Under the pieces are notes generated by a model that had not been told where the DNA came from, did no database searches, and saw nothing but the letters and a program-made list of their open reading frames with translations. DNA of 64,000 bases from Cocos nucifera (lineage: Eukaryota > Streptophyta > Magnoliopsida > Arecales > Arecaceae), in the NCBI GenBank assembly GCA_006176705.1, contig QRFJ01000765.1, positions 682,001-746,000 of the forward strand, in the 5' to 3' direction. Position 1 is the stretch's first letter. Every line of letters starts with the position of its first letter. Both the position numbers and the translations under genes were made by a program. Shown one piece after another: positions 1 through 9,326 of the stretch.

Positions 1-507
1 CCACCACCTCCTCGGCTTTCCCCATCTTCCCCGACCGGCCTGGCCGCCAACCCCGCCACCTCCCCCTCCTCCTCCTTCTTCCCTGATTGGTGTAGCCATC
101 GGCTCCGCCACCTCCCCCACTTGCCCCTTCTTCCTTGGCCGATTCGACTGTCGACCCCGCCACCTCCTACTCCTTTTTTCCTAGCGGCTCGTCCGCCGGC
201 TCCACCACCTCCCTTGCCTTCCCCTTCTTTCCCAGCCACCGACCCCGACCCCTACCTACTCTCTCTCTCTTTCTCTCCTTTATTCCCTCGATCTGACCCG
301 CCCCCTCCCTACTCTCTCTCTTTCTTTTTCTCTCTCTTCCCTCTTTCTATCTATTTATCACTCTCTCTCTTTCCTCTTTCTCTCTCTCTCCTCTTTCTCT
401 TTCTCTCTCTATCTAACTATCTTGTATCTCTCTCGTTTCATAGGCTACCTTTAGCACTATCATCTTCCTCTAGCACTGCCGTCGACGACCCTCGGAGCTC
501 TCTATGC
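1..507. other. Pyrimidine-rich tract, no supported gene
   Basis: The first 260 bases are C/T-rich with many CCTCC and CCACC runs. Bases 261-420 are a degenerate CT microsatellite. One frame is open for 150 codons, but its product is only Pro, Ser, Leu and Phe runs with no domain, so I read it as a composition artefact. The tract ends at the GACCC target duplication of element A. Its continuation beyond A is the interior of CACTA transposon I, so this is probably more of that transposon. That placement is inferred from the insertion geometry. Confidence 0.5.
261..420. repeat. Degenerate (CT)n microsatellite
   Basis: Runs of CTCTCT are interrupted by TTT and CCC. The purine/pyrimidine strand asymmetry is almost complete. 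It is a simple repeat with no coding value. Confidence 0.85.
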
Positions 508-512
508 GACCC

Positions 513-2136
513 TGATAGGGACGCGATGTTGTCGTTAAGACATCGTGTTTATCAGTTTAATCTGACTTCTTAAAATCATTGAAAATACGTAAATGGTAGT
601 GAGTCGGGTCGAATCCACAGGAAAGGTAGTATTTTTAGATTTGAAATCTTTGATTTTTTTTAGAAGAAAAAGAAAATGATTTGAATTTTTGAAATAAAAA
701 CTGAAGTCGGAAGATTGAAAATAAAAATTAAAAGATGCAAAAATTTAAATTTGGTACTAAGATCTATTAGTTAGATCTTAGCATCTACTTGCAATAAAAT
801 AAAAAGTAATAATTAAAATGTAGAAATTAAATTATAATAAAAATAAAAAGTAAGAAATTAAAATATAAAAATAAAATTTTTATTAATTAAAATTTTAGAA
901 TTTAAATACATAGAAATTTAAAAAAAATAAAATAGCCTGATCTCTGATCTTGGATCGGCATTGGCAGAAAGATGGTGTAGAAGCTCGGCTCTTCTTCTCG
1001 GCACCCGTTGCTTCGAAGCAGCCTTTAACCCATAGCCTGGCTTCGCCCTGTACCAAAGCTTCACCTTGATCGGAGATGTTGATTTCTGATGGCCTGGGGT
1101 CCTTTTTATAGAGCTAGGAGGGCTGGATATTTTTTCTAAAGGCAATATGGGACTAATAGCCTTTGTAATCATCAAAAATACAAAGAAATTTGGATAAAAT
1201 TTGAATCAAAATAGCTCTGATATGACTCTGATAAATCTGATAAAATCCAGCCGTTCAACAGGAATCCAACGGTCCAAAAATCATCAAAATCGGATGCAGA
1301 TAAGCTCAGATCGGGTCGGATTAAATTCTGGCCGTTGGATCGCGCTTGATCGAGGAAATCTGGCCGCAAATCGCGCTTCGGGAGTCTTGATCACCGCCGG
1401 CAGCATTCTGGACCGTCGGATCATCGCCTGGATCGAGCGCTGCCGTCCGATGGTGATCCGCGTGATGTTTGTATCTGAATAAAATTCGGAAGCAACCACA
1501 GCCGTCCGATCCTGACCGCAAACAACCACATCCGTCCGATCGCGCAATAACTGTTCCCATGGACCGCGTGGACCGGCCGCACCGCACACCGCAACCAATC
1601 AGCGCCGCTGTTGTCAGACGAAAAGACTAAATTACCCTTGTGAGCCGCGATAAATTTCTGTAGACCCTTAAGGGGTCTAGGTCCACCACGTGGCAATCTC
1701 TGATTCGCCGGAATTTGCTGAGCTGGCGGTCCACGCCTAGGATCGTGGACCGGCTGATGGCTTCAACGGCTGAGTCGGCTTGATGGCTCGGCTTGGCTTG
1801 GTGGCTCGGCTTGCGGAGCCGGCTGAGCCGTTTTCTTTTTTATTTAATTTTTATTTATTTTATATTTTTAAAAATTCATATCTTTTTCATTTTAGCTCCG
1901 TTTTACTTGAAATTTATTTCGTTGTGATCAAAAAAATGAGCTCTTTCTATTGATAATAAAATTTTATTTTTTAATTTTTATTATTTTTTTTTTATTATTT
2001 TTTAATTAATTTTTTAATTAATAAAAATATGAATTTTTTAAAAATTATATATAAATTGATTATTAATTCTTAAAAATTAATATCAAATTAATTGAATAAA
2101 TTAATACTTTTATTGGTGAATTTATGATGTTTATCA
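513..2136 (-). repeat. 3' LTR of element A
   Basis: In element orientation it begins TGATAAACATC and ends CTATCA. It aligns end to end with 6086-7708. Bases 940-1800 are GC-rich, unlike the AT-rich ends, and contain the promoter region: a TATA box at 1101-1111 and repeated ATCGGACGG motifs at 1260-1540. Confidence 0.93.
1101..1111 (-). promoter_or_regulatory. TATA box in the 3' LTR of A
   Basis: On the minus strand it reads CTATAAAAAGG, a strong plant core-promoter match, and marks the U3/R border. In this position (3' LTR) it would drive outward transcription into the CACTA flank rather than element A itself. Confidence 0.6.
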
Positions 2137-2148
2137 CACCCCCCAACT
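2137..2148 (-). other. Polypurine tract of element A
   Basis: On the minus strand, AGTTGGGGGGTG lies directly against the LTR start TGATAAAC. This is the expected plus-strand primer and fixes the element's direction. B has AGTTGGGGGATG in the same place. Confidence 0.85.
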
Positions 2149-2520
2149 TAAGCTTTGCTCGTCCTCGAGTAAAGAAAGAATTTAGTTTTAAATACCTTTT
2201 AACTTTAGAGTTTCGAATTTTACCTAAGCAATTTTCAAAATGGCCATTGATATTCAGTAGAGCTTAAATGAGATATATCATTGGGGTATTAATACTTATC
2301 AATAGAAAAATTAAGTAAAGAACATTAAATTTTTCAGAACTTTTTCTAAATTATTCCACTTTTATCTCTGATTTGTCTAAACTTTCATATAGGCAGGTGT
2401 ATTGCTACTTTCCATCCTTCATTTATTAATTTTTATTTTCACATTGCCCACTTTTTGATGCGAATATCATTGCTTACTTAGGCAACGGGACCCGGTTACT
2501 CGGTGGAAAACCAATGTTTC

Positions 2521-2553
<33 letters not shown>

Positions 2554-3418
2554 CGTTGTACCACTATTGAGTGTCTTAACTCCTTAAGCTTTCTATTTGA
2601 TCCATGTAGCGAGTCTTGGGCCAATGACTCCCAAACCAGTTGGCTTTAGGGCACTAGGTATAGAATACCCCTCGGGCTTACTAGCTCGAATCAAATAGGC
2701 TACGAGTTAAGACTAGCTTTACAACGAGCTTCTTTGCCCTTCCCATCTTTTGATGCGAAACTCAATGCTTGCTTAGGCAAAGAGGCCCGGTTACTCAGTG
2801 AGAAGTACTTGAAAACTATTTTATTAAAATAAATTTTTATATGAAGAAACGTATAGTTACCCTACACAAGCCTATAAAAAGTAGACTTTTCTTTGATGCT
2901 AGTAGAAATAATTAGAAATGCTCCAAGAAATTTTTTTTTATATTCTAGACTTAACTCTTTATTGAATTTTCTTAATACTTGATTCCTCAATATCTCATAG
3001 ATTCTCTAATCTGTGCATCAATTTTCTTTTTAAAATGCTTAGTTTAATTCGATTCTTAAGCATAATCAGGTATCTAAATACTAAATACTAACTTTTTCGA
3101 GGACTTAAAATTTTAAAATTTTTATTTTTCTCTCCCCCCAACTTAATCGACATTGTCCTCAATGGAGAAGAAGAAAAAATAAAGGATGTAATAAAAAAAA
3201 TATGAAAGAATACACCTAACTCAGTATATTTATTTATTTATTTATTTATTTATTTTTTGGTCCAGCACATGCCTTTGAAAATTTGAGCTCTCCCTCCAAC
3301 TTATTCAAATTATCCTAAAAAAAAAAACTAAAAAGATAAATTAGATAAAAACTAAATATTGGGTTGCCTCCCAACAAGCGCTAAGTTTACCGTCTTCAGC
3401 CAGACACAATGTAGCTCA
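2149..3418 (-). other. 3' untranslated region of element A
   Basis: There is no open frame of note. It holds a T-rich run (2521-2552), a TTTA tetranucleotide run (about 3226-3256), and two copies of a block of about 55 bases (2454-2508 and 2750-2804) sharing a GGCCCGGTTACTC-like core. A diverged counterpart is visible in element B between 18800 and 19910, so this untranslated region is a family feature rather than random filler. Confidence 0.6.
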
Positions 3419-4690
3419 CTATCCTGTGTCGAATATTGGATTGACAAATTCCAATGGTTTTGGATTGCCAATCTCAGAAAGTTGATTTATAATTCCATTA
3501 TTAATATAATCTTTGTTAATTTTAGAAATATAATTTATGATTCCATTCTCAGACCCATATTTATTAAGAATTTCTCCTATTTGTTTTTCTAAAATGCTCA
3601 TGAATGGAGTTTTAGGAGTTAAGTTTGATTCAATGGATGCTGGAATGGTGACTAAAGGCGGTTTTAATTCTGGAGGTAAATTAATGTGATCCTGCTTAAA
3701 CAACTCCATTGACATTTCATTACATGCCTTTTGATTTTTATAAGAAGAACCAGCTTCTAGGGTTGAAGAGAATAGGACATTAGGTTTATAAGTCTCGGAT
3801 AAATCATCTATTCTCTTTTCCCTTATTTCTATCTCATTTAAACTGGAACTAGCATCAGTACTAATTTCTGGCTTGGGTTCTTCTATGTGGTTAGTCTCAG
3901 TACTAACTAGTTCCTCTAAATTTTCATTTTGGCTAGCATCAGTACTAGCCTCTCTCACCTGATCTTGGTATGGGTCCATAAGAATCCTATAGCTTTTAAG
4001 TTCAGGAATTACTTTGGTATTCTCAAATTGGAGATTCTTAGATGAAACATTAGATTGATAATTTAATCCAGGTGGTTGGTGGTCATTAGGTGGGTTATTT
4101 AAAATTGGTAGGTTCGGTAGTTGATCTAGTTCTCTCCTCATGTTAGACTCAACTAATTGTCCTATTTGAGCTTCTAGTCTGGCGATAGATTGCTGTTGAG
4201 TTAGAATTAATTGTTGAAGTTGGTTAAATCTATCATCAGCTAGATTGGTCTGTTGAGGAGGTGGGTATGAAGGCTGATTATAATATGATGGCTGGTTAAA
4301 CTGACTAGGCTGACCATTATTATAGGCATAATTTTGATAATTTTGCTCAAGTGAAATTTGGGTCTGAGCCTGAGTCTGTTGGGATGTCCAAGAAAAATTA
4401 AAGTTACTCCAATCTGAATTATATGAATTTGAAAATGGATCATTAATCAATTTGGAGTATCCTTGAGCAGCTTGAACTTGTTCTTGGATAAAATACGGAA
4501 ACTGTGCAGTCATAGGATATTCACTTACATGATGGGTTGGACTAGCACAGATTGAATAATTCTCCTGATAATTAGAAGATGATGTGAATTGTGCAGAAGA
4601 TTGTTGACCTAGGATTAGGAGTTGATCTATTTTCTGAGCAAGAAGGTCAACTTTACCTAATTTTTGGATAATTAGATTCATATTAGCCAT
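3419..4690 (-). CDS. gag-like protein of element A (capsid and protease deleted in frame)
   Basis: The uninterrupted frame starts at ATGGCTAAT (423 codons). The frame is open to 4735, but the start at 4690 aligns with the gag start of element B. The protein is rich in Gln, Asn, Ser and Tyr and has the ASPTHHVSE and NFSW motifs typical of Athila-like gag C-terminal regions, followed by a Gln-rich coiled segment (QQQSIARLEAQIGQL) and an acidic Ser/Thr linker. Compared with B it lacks the capsid domain after residue 3 and the whole aspartic protease between NLP and ELK. The frame is kept at both junctions. It ends in a tail with two NGIIN repeats that B shares. No zinc knuckle is visible. It may be a structural protein of a non-autonomous element or simply a young remnant. 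The identity as gag-derived is secure; function is unknown. Confidence 0.8.
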   Translation of the reverse strand: MANMNLIIQKLGKVDLLAQKIDQLLILGQQSSAQFTSSSNYQENYSICASPTHHVSEYPMTAQFPYFIQEQVQAAQGYSKLINDPFSNSYNSDWSNFNFSWTSQQTQAQTQISLEQNYQNYAYNNGQPSQFNQPSYYNQPSYPPPQQTNLADDRFNQLQQLILTQQQSIARLEAQIGQLVESNMRRELDQLPNLPILNNPPNDHQPPGLNYQSNVSSKNLQFENTKVIPELKSYRILMDPYQDQVREASTDASQNENLEELVSTETNHIEEPKPEISTDASSSLNEIEIREKRIDDLSETYKPNVLFSSTLEAGSSYKNQKACNEMSMELFKQDHINLPPELKPPLVTIPASIESNLTPKTPFMSILEKQIGEILNKYGSENGIINYISKINKDYINNGIINQLSEIGNPKPLEFVNPIFDTG

Positions 4691-5180
4691 TTGATTATTA
4701 TGTTTAATGTGAATCAACCATTCAATTATGTTCAACTAAATCAGAAAAAATGATTTCCTACCATGCATGTATTAGTGTAACCCTAATGTATGGTTTAAAA
4801 ATTTTTAGAATATTTTTTTTATTTTTTTTTATTATTATTTTATTATATTAAAAATTATTTTTTTAATTATTTTTATTTATTAATTTTAATTTATTTTAAT
4901 TTAATTTAATTATTAATTTTTAGTTAGTTTAATTTTTATTTTATTTTATTTTTATTTTATTTTTAGAGGAGTAAGAAAAAGAAAGAAAGAAGAGTTCTAA
5001 AGAAGAGGTCCTAAGGAGTCCTAGAACTAAGAAGAGAGAGAAGAATTAAGTTTAATTAGGTTTGATGTTCGTTAGCAATCAAATTGGTCAATCAATCCTG
5101 ACTAAGGGTTATCCTAGATCTAGACAGCTCCTAACTGTCAAGGTCACCTTCAAGCCCTCCAAGTGTAGGATTAGCCAATC

Positions 5181-5260
5181 AACTGGCCAGGTAAGTGTAA
5201 GGTCGGTGGGAGTCCCCCCGTTGCTTGCCTTAGACACCAATTATGCTTGGCCAGGTAAGC
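5181..5260 (-). other. Conserved leader module (A copy)
   Basis: On the minus strand it holds, in order, GCTTACCTGGCCA, TGGTGTCTAAGGCAAGC, GGGGGGACTCCC and ACTTACCTGGCC. The same order occurs in B at 15470-15552 and, with substitutions, in copia element E at 63561-63641. A second, weaker GGTGTCTAGG core lies near 5318-5330. Function unknown; packaging, dimerisation or RNA structure are possibilities only. Confidence 0.55.
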
Positions 5261-5770
5261 GAACGGAACCAATTAGAAACCACCTTCCTTCGGGCCCAAT
5301 CGTCCCTGAACCACTTTCCTAGACACCAGTCAAATTGACTTATCCTAATCTGGTTCAACTCTTAGGATTTCTTGTCCTATTGAGCTCGAGTTCCTAGGGT
5401 TGATGTCTAATTGATTTTAATTTAAAGGCTTAGGTCAATGCAGGATGTTGGTTGGTTGTTTGTGGGCCAAGAAAAGGGTGATCAAATCTCCCACCTTATC
5501 TTGTTTAATTGGGTTGTGCCCTTAATTTGATTTAATATGAATATGCACGAAAAAAAAAAAATTCAATCAAAGGGTTCTATGCAATTTAAACTAGATGCAT
5601 GCAACTAATTGAATTCTGAAAGGCTTACCTTGCCTCCAGCAATCACCAAAAAAAATAAAAATAAAAATAAAAATAAAACTAATATGATGCATGCTCTAAA
5701 TAGTTAGGGTTTCTAATCTTATCATGAGGCTTTTAATTAGATTTAAATAGATATTTTTTTAAATTAATTT

Positions 5771-5802
<32 letters not shown>

Positions 5803-5974
5803 GAAAAGAGGACTAGGGTTAGGATTGATCTCACCAAAATTTGATGCTTTCTTTGTTTTCTCTTTTTTTTTTCTACAAAATAAATAAAAAAAATTAGTAA
5901 GCAATATTAAAAAAAATAATTAATTTACAAAAGAAATCAAAGAAATCAAAGAAAAAAAAATAGCATCTATTTCT

Positions 5975-5992
5975 TCCCCGGCAACGATGCCA
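5975..5992 (-). other. Second primer-binding-site-like sequence of A
   Basis: On the minus strand it reads TGGCATCGTTGCCGGGGA, which matches the usual tRNA-Asp-type site TGGCGCCGTTGCCGGGGA except for two central bases. It lies 87 bases inside the true LTR-adjacent site, probably from a local duplication. Confidence 0.55.
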
Positions 5993-6061
5993 AAAACTAG
6001 GTGCATTTGCCGGAATTATTTTTAATAAATTAAAGAAATTAAAATCAAAAATTAAAAACCT

Positions 6062-6079
6062 TTTCCGGCAACGGTGCCA
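6062..6079 (-). other. Primer-binding site of element A (tRNA-Asp type)
   Basis: On the minus strand TGGCACCGTTGCCGGAAA follows the LTR end by a few bases. It matches the tRNA-Asp-type primer site of Athila-like elements except at one central base and at the 3' end. Confidence 0.8.
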
Positions 6080-6672
6080 AAAACTTGACAGAGACGCGAT
6101 GTTGTCGTTAAGACATCGTGTTTATCAGTTTAATCCGACTTCTTAAAATCATTGAAAATACGTAAATAGTAGTGAGTCGGGTCGAATCCACAGGGAAGGT
6201 AGTGTTTTTAGATTTGAAATCTTTGATTTTTTTGAGAAGAAAAAGAAAATAATTTGAATTTTTGAAATAAAAACTGAAGTCGGAAGATTGAAAATAAAAA
6301 TTAAAAGATGCAGAAATTTAAATTTGGTACTAAGATCTATTAGTTAGATCTTAGCATCTACTTGCAATAAAATAAAAAATAATAATTAAAATGCAAAAAT
6401 TAAATTACAATAAAAATAAAAAGCAAGAAATTAAAATATAAAAATAAAATTTTTATTAATTAAAATTTTAGAATTTAAATACATAGAATGTAAAAAAAAT
6501 AAAATAGCCTGATCTCTGATCTTGGATCGGCATTGGCAGAAAGATGGTGTAGAAGCTCGGCTCTTCTTCTCGGCACCCGTTGCTTCGAAGCAGCCTTTAA
6601 CCCATAGCCTGGCTTCGCCCTGTACCAAAGCTTCACCTTGATCGGAGATGTTAATTTCTGATGGCCTGGGGT

Positions 6673-6683
6673 CCTTTTTATAG
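6673..6683 (-). promoter_or_regulatory. TATA box, promoter of element A
   Basis: Minus-strand CTATAAAAAGG in the GC-rich part of the 5' LTR, followed by the R/U5 part, the primer site and the leader. The position in B (14231-14241, CTATTTAAAGG) is equivalent. Confidence 0.65.
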
Positions 6684-7012
6684 AGCTAGGAGGGCTGGAT
6701 ATTTTTTCTAAAGGCAATATGGGACTAATGCCTTTGTAATCGTCAAAATACAAACAAATTTGGATAAAATTTGAATCAAAATAGCTCTGATATGACTCTG
6801 ATAAATCTGATAAAATCCAGCCGTTCAATAGGAATCCAACGGTCCAAAAATCATCAAAATCGGATGCAGATAAGCTCAGATCGGGTCGGATTAAATTCTG
6901 GCCGTTGGATCGCGCTTGATCGAGGAAATCTGGCCGCAAATCGCGCTTCGGGAGTCTTGATCACCGCCGGCAGCATTCTGGACCGTCGGATCATCGCCTG
7001 GATCGAGCGCTG

Positions 7013-7110
7013 CCGTCCGATGGTGATCCGCGTGATGTTTGTATCTGAATAAAATTCGGAAGCAACCACAGCCGTCCGATCCTGACCGCAAACAACCACA
7101 TCCGTCCGAT
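7013..7110 (-). promoter_or_regulatory. Repeated ATCGGACGG motifs upstream of the A promoter
   Basis: Exact copies sit at 7013-7021, 7072-7080 and 7102-7110, with one-mismatch relatives nearer the TATA box. All are 330-430 bases upstream of it in the element's direction. The related ATCAGACGG occurs several times in the LTR of B. Possibly transcription-factor sites; the factor is unknown. Confidence 0.45.
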
Positions 7111-7817
7111 CGCGCAATAACTGTTCCCATGGACCGCGTGGACCGGCCGCACCGCACACCGCAACCAATCAGCGCCGCTGTTGTCAGACGAAAAGACTAA
7201 ATTACCCTTGTGAGCCGCGATAAATTTCTGTAGACCCTTAAGGGGTCTAGGTCCACCACGTGGCAATCTCTGATTCGCCGGAATTTGCTGAGCTGGCGGT
7301 CCACGCCTAGATCGTGGACCGGCTGATGGCTTCAACGGCTGAGTCGGCTTGATGGCTTGGCTTGGCTTGGTGGCTCGGCTTACGGAGCCGGCTGAGCCGT
7401 TTTCTTTTTTTTATTTAATTTTTATTTATTTTATATCTTTCAAAATTCATATCTTTTCCATTTTAGCTCCGTTTTACTTGAAATTTATTTCGTTGTGATC
7501 AATAAAATAAGCTCTTTCTATTGATAATAAAATTTTATTTTTTATTTTTATTATTTTTATTTTTTTGTTATTTTTTTAATTAATTTTTTAATTAATAAAA
7601 ATATAAATTTTTTAAAAATTATATATAAATTGATTATTAATTCTTAAAAATTAATATCAATTAATTGATAAATTAATACTTCTATTGGTGAATTTATGAT
7701 GTTTATCAGACCCCCTCTCCATGGCCACAAGTATGACTTTTTTAAAAAAATTATAATATTATTTATTAATTATTTATAATATTTATAATAAATATTATAA
7801 ATATTATTATAAATATT

Positions 7818-8262
7818 ATAATTATCTACCGATCATGGGTTGTGTCGATGAGTAAGAGAACTCCTATCAATTGTTCTTGGCCGTGATGATAGCCTTAGAC
7901 CATATCATGTCGGCAGTCATGGACAGCCCTTGGGCCATGTCGATTGATAAGAAAATTTTGTCGATGGATTCTGGGCCATGCTGGTAGCCTTAGATTGTGC
8001 CATGTTGGTAGCCATGGATGGCCTTGGGCCATGCCGTGCTGGCGAATGTGGATAGCCTTTGGGCCATGCTAACTGATAAAAGAACCCCGATGGGCCCTGA
8101 GCCATGTCGGCAGCCTTGGGCTATGCCGTATTGACGGTCATGGATAGCCCTAGGTCGTGCCGATGGTCGTGAGCTGTGGCAGCTGCTAAGAGAATCCTCA
8201 CCCCCATCGGTGGATTCTAGGCCATGCCAGCCGCTAAAAGAACCCCCGTTGCTAATAGAAAG
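7818..8262. repeat. Imperfect minisatellite in CACTA I
   Basis: Units of roughly 50-60 bases repeat words such as GGGCCATG, GTCGGCAG and CATGGATAGCC. Several frames stay open through it only because of the repeat. No domain is visible. Confidence 0.6.
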
Positions 8263-8403
8263 TAAAATTATTTATTGCTCCTCCTTAATTATTGATGGAT
8301 GTAATTCATGTTGTAGAATTTATTGCATAATATTTTTTGGATGTTTATATCTTGTTGCTTTTATTTATTGCATTGCATAATGATTGACCCATCAATTGAT
8401 TAG

Positions 8404-8616
8404 TGTCATGGTGACGAGGAGCGCACTTCTCACGTACAGGGCATCCTGAGCGTCATGGTGATAAGACTTAGTGCACATTTTGGAGCTAACTTCATGAGCC
8501 TTGAGGACATATTGACCGACATTCCAGCTCTAGAGCCTCCAGCTCTAGCTCCTCTAGCTCGTGCTCCATCTCCTCCAGGTGATGATGACTTAGATGTAGA
8601 TTTAGGAGACTTTTGA
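8404..8616 (+). CDS. Terminal exon of a CACTA-borne protein (TNP1-like?), partial
   Basis: After a plausible intron end (GATTAG at 8398-8403) there are 70 open codons ending in TGA. The stretch has an amphipathic ILSVMVIRLSAHFGANF segment, then a Pro/Ala-rich linker, then an acidic tail DDDLDVDLGDF. A short acidic C-terminus followed closely by CACTA subterminal repeats matches the layout of second proteins in CACTA transposons; transposon F ends similarly with GDDDDS. The upstream exons are not recognisable here or lie beyond element A. The TNP1-like name is inferred from position and composition only. Confidence 0.5.
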   Translation, partial: CHGDEERTSHVQGILSVMVIRLSAHFGANFMSLEDILTDIPALEPPALAPLARAPSPPGDDDLDVDLGDF

Positions 8617-8769
8617 TATATTTTTTTAAAAAAATATTATAATAAATTTTATTCAACAATAAAATTTGAGCATTTTAGAAATATTCTTATGTTTATAATA
8701 TTTCTTTGTATTATATATTGAATTATATTTATCAGATAAAAAAATAAAAAATTTATATTTTTTATTATT

Positions 8770-9326
8770 CAAAAGCTACGGTAGCGGTTATGAAACTACT
8801 GTAATAGGCATGCTAAATGCTGCCATAGATTACATGCCAATCACTGCCATAATCTATGGCAGCGATTTTATAACCACTGCCATAAATGACCTATGGCAAT
8901 GGTTCTGTAACCACTACAATAGGTTATCTATGGCAGCAGTTACAAAATAGCTGCCATAGATTGTCTGTGGCAGCGATTATGGAGCTGCTGCCATAGATAG
9001 TCTATTGCAGTGATTTTCATAACTGCTGCAAAAACCACTATTATAGACTTACAGTGATGGCCGTAGTGGCAGTAATTTTTATAACCGCTGTCATAGATAG
9101 TCTATTGCAGTGGTTTCCATAACTATTGTAAAAATCATTGCCATAAATCTATAGCAATGGTTATAGTGGCAACAATTAACTAACTACTGTCGTAGCCTAT
9201 GGCAGCAATTTTATAGGCTACTGCAGCGGTTTAGGTTAACTTTCCACTACCGTAGCCTATGGTAGTAGTTTTATGGGCTACGGCAGTGGTTGTGAACCAC
9301 TGCCATAGCCCTTTTCTATAGTAGTA
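8770..9326. repeat. Subterminal repeats of CACTA I
   Basis: Many copies of TGGCAGCGGTTAT and its inverse ATAACCACTGCCA occur about every 30-45 bases in both orientations up to the terminus. In CACTA transposons such arrays bind the element's own proteins. Confidence 0.8.

Larger units (their letters stand above)
4691..6061 (-). other. 5' leader of element A
   Basis: This is about 1.35 kb between primer site and gag, mostly AT-rich and without a supported gene. Its middle (about 5040-5530) is clearly conserved with the leader of B (15180-15660) even though the two elements are otherwise diverged. The block at 5181-5260 also resembles the leader of copia element E. Confidence 0.7.
6086..7708 (-). 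repeat. 5' LTR of element A
   Basis: Near-identical to 513-2136. Because the element runs on the minus strand, this is the LTR whose promoter would transcribe it. It carries the TATA box at 6673-6683 and the repeated ATCGGACGG motifs at 7013-7021, 7072-7080 and 7102-7110. Confidence 0.93.
508..7713 (-). mobile_element. Element A: gag-only, non-autonomous LTR retrotransposon (TR-GAG-like, Athila/Tat-type)
   Basis: Two LTRs of about 1.62 kb (513-2136 and 6086-7708) flank an internal region of about 3.95 kb. Perfect 5-bp target duplications GACCC lie at 508-512 and 7709-7713. Orientation is minus: a tRNA-Asp-type primer site abuts the right LTR and a polypurine tract abuts the left LTR. The LTRs differ by roughly 1-2 percent by eye, so the insertion is young. 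The only long frame is gag-like, with no protease, reverse transcriptase, RNase H or integrase. This matches the plant class described as terminal-repeat retrotransposons with GAG, which must borrow enzymes from a partner. Element B is an older relative. A sits inside CACTA transposon I. Confidence 0.93.
7714..9326 (+). mobile_element. CACTA transposon I, 3' part
   Basis: The right end reads CTATAGTAGTA at 9316-9326, a mutated copy of the CACTA terminus (inverse CACTACTATAG). It is preceded by about 550 bases of short direct and inverted subterminal repeats. It carries a terminal exon in the plus direction. The junction at 9326 falls inside the RNase H sequence of gypsy element C, so I inserted into C. 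Its left side is interrupted by element A and continues off-window through 1-507. Confidence 0.75.

Noticed and set aside
121..573. A 150-codon Pro/Ser/Leu-rich frame
   Set aside because: It follows the C/T-rich composition and a CT microsatellite, has no domain, and runs across the target site into the LTR of A.
918..1696. Several overlapping frames of 65-104 codons in both LTRs of A (also 6431-7335)
   Set aside because: They lie in the GC-rich promoter part of the LTR, overlap each other on both strands and occur identically in both LTRs. LTR sequence, not genes.
8770..9326. Possible CRISPR-like or satellite array
   Set aside because: Units are irregular, in both orientations and end at a CACTA terminus; they are subterminal repeats in a plant transposon.
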